From assembly GCA_022695795.1 (NCBI GenBank), contig MU404142.1, forward strand, positions 114,332-178,331: a DNA stretch of 64,000 bases. The letters are read 5' to 3'. The position numbers and the translations under genes are program-made. Source of the DNA: Biscogniauxia marginata. Taxonomy: Eukaryota > Ascomycota > Sordariomycetes > Xylariales > Xylariaceae. Below the pieces are notes generated by a model that saw nothing but the letters and a program-made list of their open reading frames with translations, had not been told where the DNA came from and did no database searches. Below, piece by piece: positions 60,796 through 64,000 of this stretch (position 1 is the stretch's first letter; every line of letters begins with the position of its first letter).

Positions 60796-61362
60796 CATCT
60801 GCTTTCCTTGCTGGGAAATGTGAGAGGTAGTCTTAGTCTCCCGAAGGTAACAGTGGTAAGCAACTGCTAGGTAAGTATTTGTATCCCCGACTTTACTCCC
60901 TTTACATATACCTATGTCTTGCAACCTTACACCCCCAAAGCTTGTAGGTAGGAGGTAGGTAGTCAGTTTAGTTGTTGTAATCAGGCAATAGGTACGAATG
61001 GAATAAAGAAAGGCGGTACGAAATAAAGTAATACATAAAGTCAGTGATTACCTATGTACATAGTACAACAGGGTAAGTGGAACAGTGTAGTTAGGTACCT
61101 ATTAAGGTAAAGGTAATCACGCTCCATTACACCGTCGTCCCAACGAGCAGCTTAGGTCTGGTCTCTTCTCTTCTTTTTTCCCCGTCAAAAATGTGTTCAT
61201 TTACTTTCTACATTACTTGTAGCCATTTACTAGGCCCGTTCCACGATCTGAATGGCCCATGCACATCTCGAGAACAGGATGTCTTTACCCTTTCTACTGT
61301 ATCTTTTTCCTTCATCACTGTCCCGGGTGCCTGCGTACACAGAACAATAACAAGAGTCCATC
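60796..61362. other. Intergenic with TAGGTA/TACCTA-rich stretch
   Basis: Repeated TAGGTAGG and TACCTA words occur at 60,945-61,110. The short open frame beginning 61191 overlaps the next, better supported frame and is not favoured. Confidence 0.4.
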
Positions 61363-62342
61363 ATGGAGCCAACCCCGGATTTCAGACACATGATATGGGC
61401 GCTTCTCGCGAAGCTCTAGGTAGAAGGTCGAGGAAACGAATTTTCAAACGTCCTCAGAAGCAGACTTCTGCACGTTCTCGAGTCCAATCTAGAGAGCATC
61501 GCCACCTGGGATATTCCCATGCCCCTATTCAGATGGGAGATTTACCGCGAGATGTCTAATCACTTCTGTCAGTCTACCCAGGCGTCCCCACCTGGCTACA
61601 CCTCATGGGACATGGACTAACATGATCAAAAGGGAAAGGAAGTATTCCCCAGCATGCGAACCCATTTGAAGATACGCCGCTACCGGAAGATTGCTTAGCC
61701 GTCGATATCTATTCTATGGATAAGGGTATCGCTGTCCGAACCACGGGTGATAAACTAGTTAACATCCTATGGAGTAATGGAAGACGCAAGCAAGCAGTAG
61801 CGGCTTTGGGGCCAGATACATTGCGATCCTCAACCTCGTATCCAGAGCAACATTCAGCAGGCAATAGGCTAGCTGCCGTTACCGACGCACTGCTTTCAAT
61901 TAAGGATCACATTCTCCCCAACGACACGAACGCAGATGTAAACACAGATGGCCCCCCAAGGCCCATGAAGGGGGCAGTGAGTAGAAAGAAGAAAAAGGAT
62001 CCGAAGCTGAACAAGCAGAAGATGAAAGAAGACAATAAGGAACGCCACGCGAAAACAATAGCTGGACGACGAGCCGCCAAGAAAACTTCAAGGAAAGCAC
62101 AGCCAACAGCTCAAGGTCTTCACCGAGAAGAGCCAGAGTCCGCTACTCACGATCCCGTTGACGAAATAGCTAGTATATTAGCTAGCACGTCAGCTTTAGG
62201 CACAAAGGGGGACACTGAGGTCAAGGCTGCTGTGGAGAACATGAGGGAGGAGCGTAGGAAGAGGAAGAAACTTAAGAGGAAGAGAAGAAGAGAGCTGGAG
62301 ATTAAGAGGAAGAAAATAAGAGAAATGGAGAAATCATCATGA
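61363..62342 (+). pseudogene. Unknown lysine-rich gene with two in-frame stops and a frameshift
   Basis: From ATG 61363 (MEPTPDFRHMIWALLAKL) the frame meets TAG at 61417-61419, then stays open for 66 codons of protein-like sequence (HVLESNLESIATWDIPMPLF, RWEIYREMSNHFCQ) to TAA at 61618-61620. One base is then missing near the C-run 61647-61650, after which the next frame continues through 61716 (MDKGIAVRTT) to 62342. Both stops could come from CAG and CAA by single C-to-T changes. The second half ends in a highly charged Lys/Arg/Glu coiled-coil-like tail. I do not recognise the family. Alternatively, only 61716-62342 (208 aa) is a gene and the upstream similarity of frame is chance. Confidence 0.45.
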
Positions 62343-63429
62343 ACGAGTAGGAGTTGGTATGTAGTTATATTTTCTTGTATTACATGACGGCTTGGCGCTA
62401 GCGTATTCCTAGCAGAAGGGTTATCGCCTACAAAGCACCAATAAAATAGTACAGGTTATCAATGTCTTGTCTGGGTAGTTATTGTGCCTTTATAGGAGCT
62501 CTAGTCTCAAACTGTTAAAAATAAAGGGGTTCGAGACCCTAATAAATGGTCATGTAGCCTGCTATATGGCTTATATGTATCAATATAAAAGGTGCATTTA
62601 TTATACCTATATATAGCCTTTCACCCACTAATCTTACTCGTCTTAGACTAATTCAGTTCGTCCAATTCTCACACATTCGTCTCATCACCACGCAAATTAT
62701 CGTCTTATTATTTTACTTTGACCATTATTAGCTAGCTAGATGTTAGTGTCCTGTATCTTCCCCTCTTGTCATGAAAACTTTCTGATAGCTAAGGCACCTT
62801 GCAAGCAATCGAACCAACATGACAAAGTGATTATATGTGCTATTTTAGATATGCCAGCTTCAACGTGGCGAGGTTTATCTGACAAGTCTCTGCAGTGCTC
62901 AAACTTTTATATAAAGTTGAACTTGAAAATAATTGTCAAGGGGAATTTGTATGTCTGAATCTCTATCAATTTATTGGAAGGAGACTGGGCACTTGAAAAC
63001 AGGTCGCGGAGGTAACTAACTAGGTTACTTTTTATAGTAGATTTGAGATGAAAGTTCACCCTCATACCAATGTTTCCAATACGGACCTATTTTGTAGTTA
63101 ATAAGCAGCCATATTTCGCCTTAACGCCGTAAGATCAAACTATTATACTTTAAGAGTGCTTATGTTCACAAAATCTGAATCATAATAAATTGCCCGAGTG
63201 CGAGTAAACCACCATAGCGACATAATTAGACGAAAACAAAGAGCCAAAGCCACGCAGCGGGCTATTAAAGCCAAACATGATGCCTCGAAAATCAGAACTA
63301 TGCTATTGCGAAAAGACCGACATCACGACAGAAGGAGGAAACCTCAGCAAATCAAAGCCCAACGTCTAGCTTCAATTATAAAAAGCCCCTCGCTGTGAGC
63401 TCAGAGGTCTTCCCGACGCCGACATGACA
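62343..63429. other. Intergenic, no recognisable gene
   Basis: Moderately AT-rich. Short frames at 62740-62958 and 63198-63398 have no recognisable features; the latter is unusually Arg/Lys/His-rich. Confidence 0.4.
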
Positions 63430-63807
63430 GGGCAACAACAACAAGCCAAGGAGATTTCTACATCCTCAAGTCCGGAAATGCTAAAATCCCGGGCCAAGAT
63501 ATTGCCCCGATAATAGTAAGCGCAGACAAGCAAGAAGAACTCATCGACCACACCCTCGACGTGCTGTCGGCCCTCTCCGACGTCCCGCTCCACCTGCCCC
63601 TAGAAGGGGGACCGCTCGCCAGATTCACGGGCGTGGACGCGACACTAAGTAGGCACCGAGCAGCTCGTCGGAATTCTCCTGCTACTCTTACTATCCCAGG
63701 CGCCGGGCCTGCGCTGCGCGCTCGGCACCGTCGGCGACGTCGCCGCGGTCCGCGCGCTGTGCCGGCGCACCGGGGACTGGGACCGGGCCTACGACGTCTG
63801 GGAGTGA
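63430..63807 (+). pseudogene. GC-rich coding fragment at window edge, frame switch, unknown family
   Basis: On the plus strand, SQGDFYILKSGNAKIP through DHTLDVLSALSDVPLHLPLE and FTGVDATLS reads as a normal hydrophobic/charged protein, then the frame changes by one base near 63648, where GTEQLVG and GDVAAVRALCRRTGDWDRAY continue to a TGA at 63805-63807. The frame that stays open through this stretch is nearly all Arg/Gly/Pro and is a composition artefact. A GTAGGC...CCCAG intron fits the signals but not the frame. No start codon is clear and the rest of the gene may lie beyond the window. Confidence 0.3.
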
Positions 63808-63897
63808 GCGCACGTGGTCGTCGCGCGCTGGGGCGTGAATGGGGCGAGTTTGAGGCTGGGCAATCCTGGGTGACTCCCAGGAAAGGGGGGAGGTGGT

Positions 63898-63916
63898 GGG
63901 GGGGGGGGGGGGGGGG
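63898..63916 (+). repeat. 19-bp poly-G run
   Basis: Nineteen consecutive G follow a G/A-rich stretch. Such runs are prone to sequencing and assembly error and could be where the contig quality falls. Confidence 0.9.
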
Positions 63917-64000
63917 TATTACATATGTTATTTTATCGATAGGGACCGCGCCGAGGGAGGAAAATTATTAGAATTTAGTAGTAATAAAGGTGGGGAGTGG

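Noticed and set aside
63561..63971. 136-residue open frame at the window end
   Set aside because: After the first third it is almost only Arg/Gly/Pro and runs through the poly-G tract; the protein-like signal lies in another frame.

Overview
This window is nuclear DNA from a filamentous ascomycete (Pezizomycotina, probably a sordariomycete). The main signs are short introns (about 48-87 bp) with GTRNGY donors and CTRAY branch sites, fungal-only families (rhodopsin-domain 7TM proteins, Zn2Cys6 and Zn2Cys6-less regulators, GH30 beta-1,6-glucanase, TMEM135-like protein, 2EXR protein) and long AT-saturated tracts of the kind made by repeat-induced point mutation (RIP). Gene models below were spliced by eye; junctions were accepted when reading frame, splice signals and family conservation agreed.

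Layout, left half (1-40 kb): a secreted GH30 glucanase (1.6-3.1 kb, -); a TMEM135-like membrane protein (5.7-7.7 kb, -); a 2EXR gene interrupted by one in-frame stop (8.8-10.2 kb, -); an APC-type amino acid/choline permease (10.4-12.1 kb, -); an APH/choline-kinase-like phosphotransferase (15-15.9 kb, -); a large BTB-like protein (17.4-19.9 kb, -); a small unknown gene (21.7 kb, -); a rhodopsin-domain 7TM gene (+), an amadoriase/saccharopine-oxidase-type flavoenzyme (-) and a second rhodopsin-domain gene (-) between 24.6 and 31.6 kb; then the divergent housekeeping pair SAM50 (-) and UBC6 (+) at 34.2-37.6 kb, and a second BTB-like gene at 39-40.3 kb.

40.6-50.5 kb is gene-free, AT-rich, RIP-degraded DNA. 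Its core can be resolved as one element of about 8.9 kb (41,254-50,113) with inverted terminal repeats of over 400 bp and an identical 8-bp flank (TAATATTA) on both sides. Three solo LTRs are nested in it: a 430-bp RIP-mutated gypsy-like LTR inside the right terminal repeat, and two almost identical 185-bp LTRs that escaped RIP and each carry their own 5-bp target duplication. GC-rich foldbacks with G8C7 and G10C7 cores stand out in the left part of the element.

Right of the block are a Zn2Cys6-less fungal transcription-factor-like gene (52.2-54.1 kb, +), a large Zn2Cys6 regulator (55.3-58.3 kb, -), and a decayed zone with a frameshifted quinone-oxidoreductase pseudogene (59.8-60.8 kb), a lysine-rich gene broken by two stops and a frameshift (61.4-62.3 kb) and a GC-rich fragment at the window edge. 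I see no evident gene cluster with one shared pathway, except possibly the two 7TM genes flanking the flavin oxidase. No tRNA, rRNA or CRISPR array was recognised.
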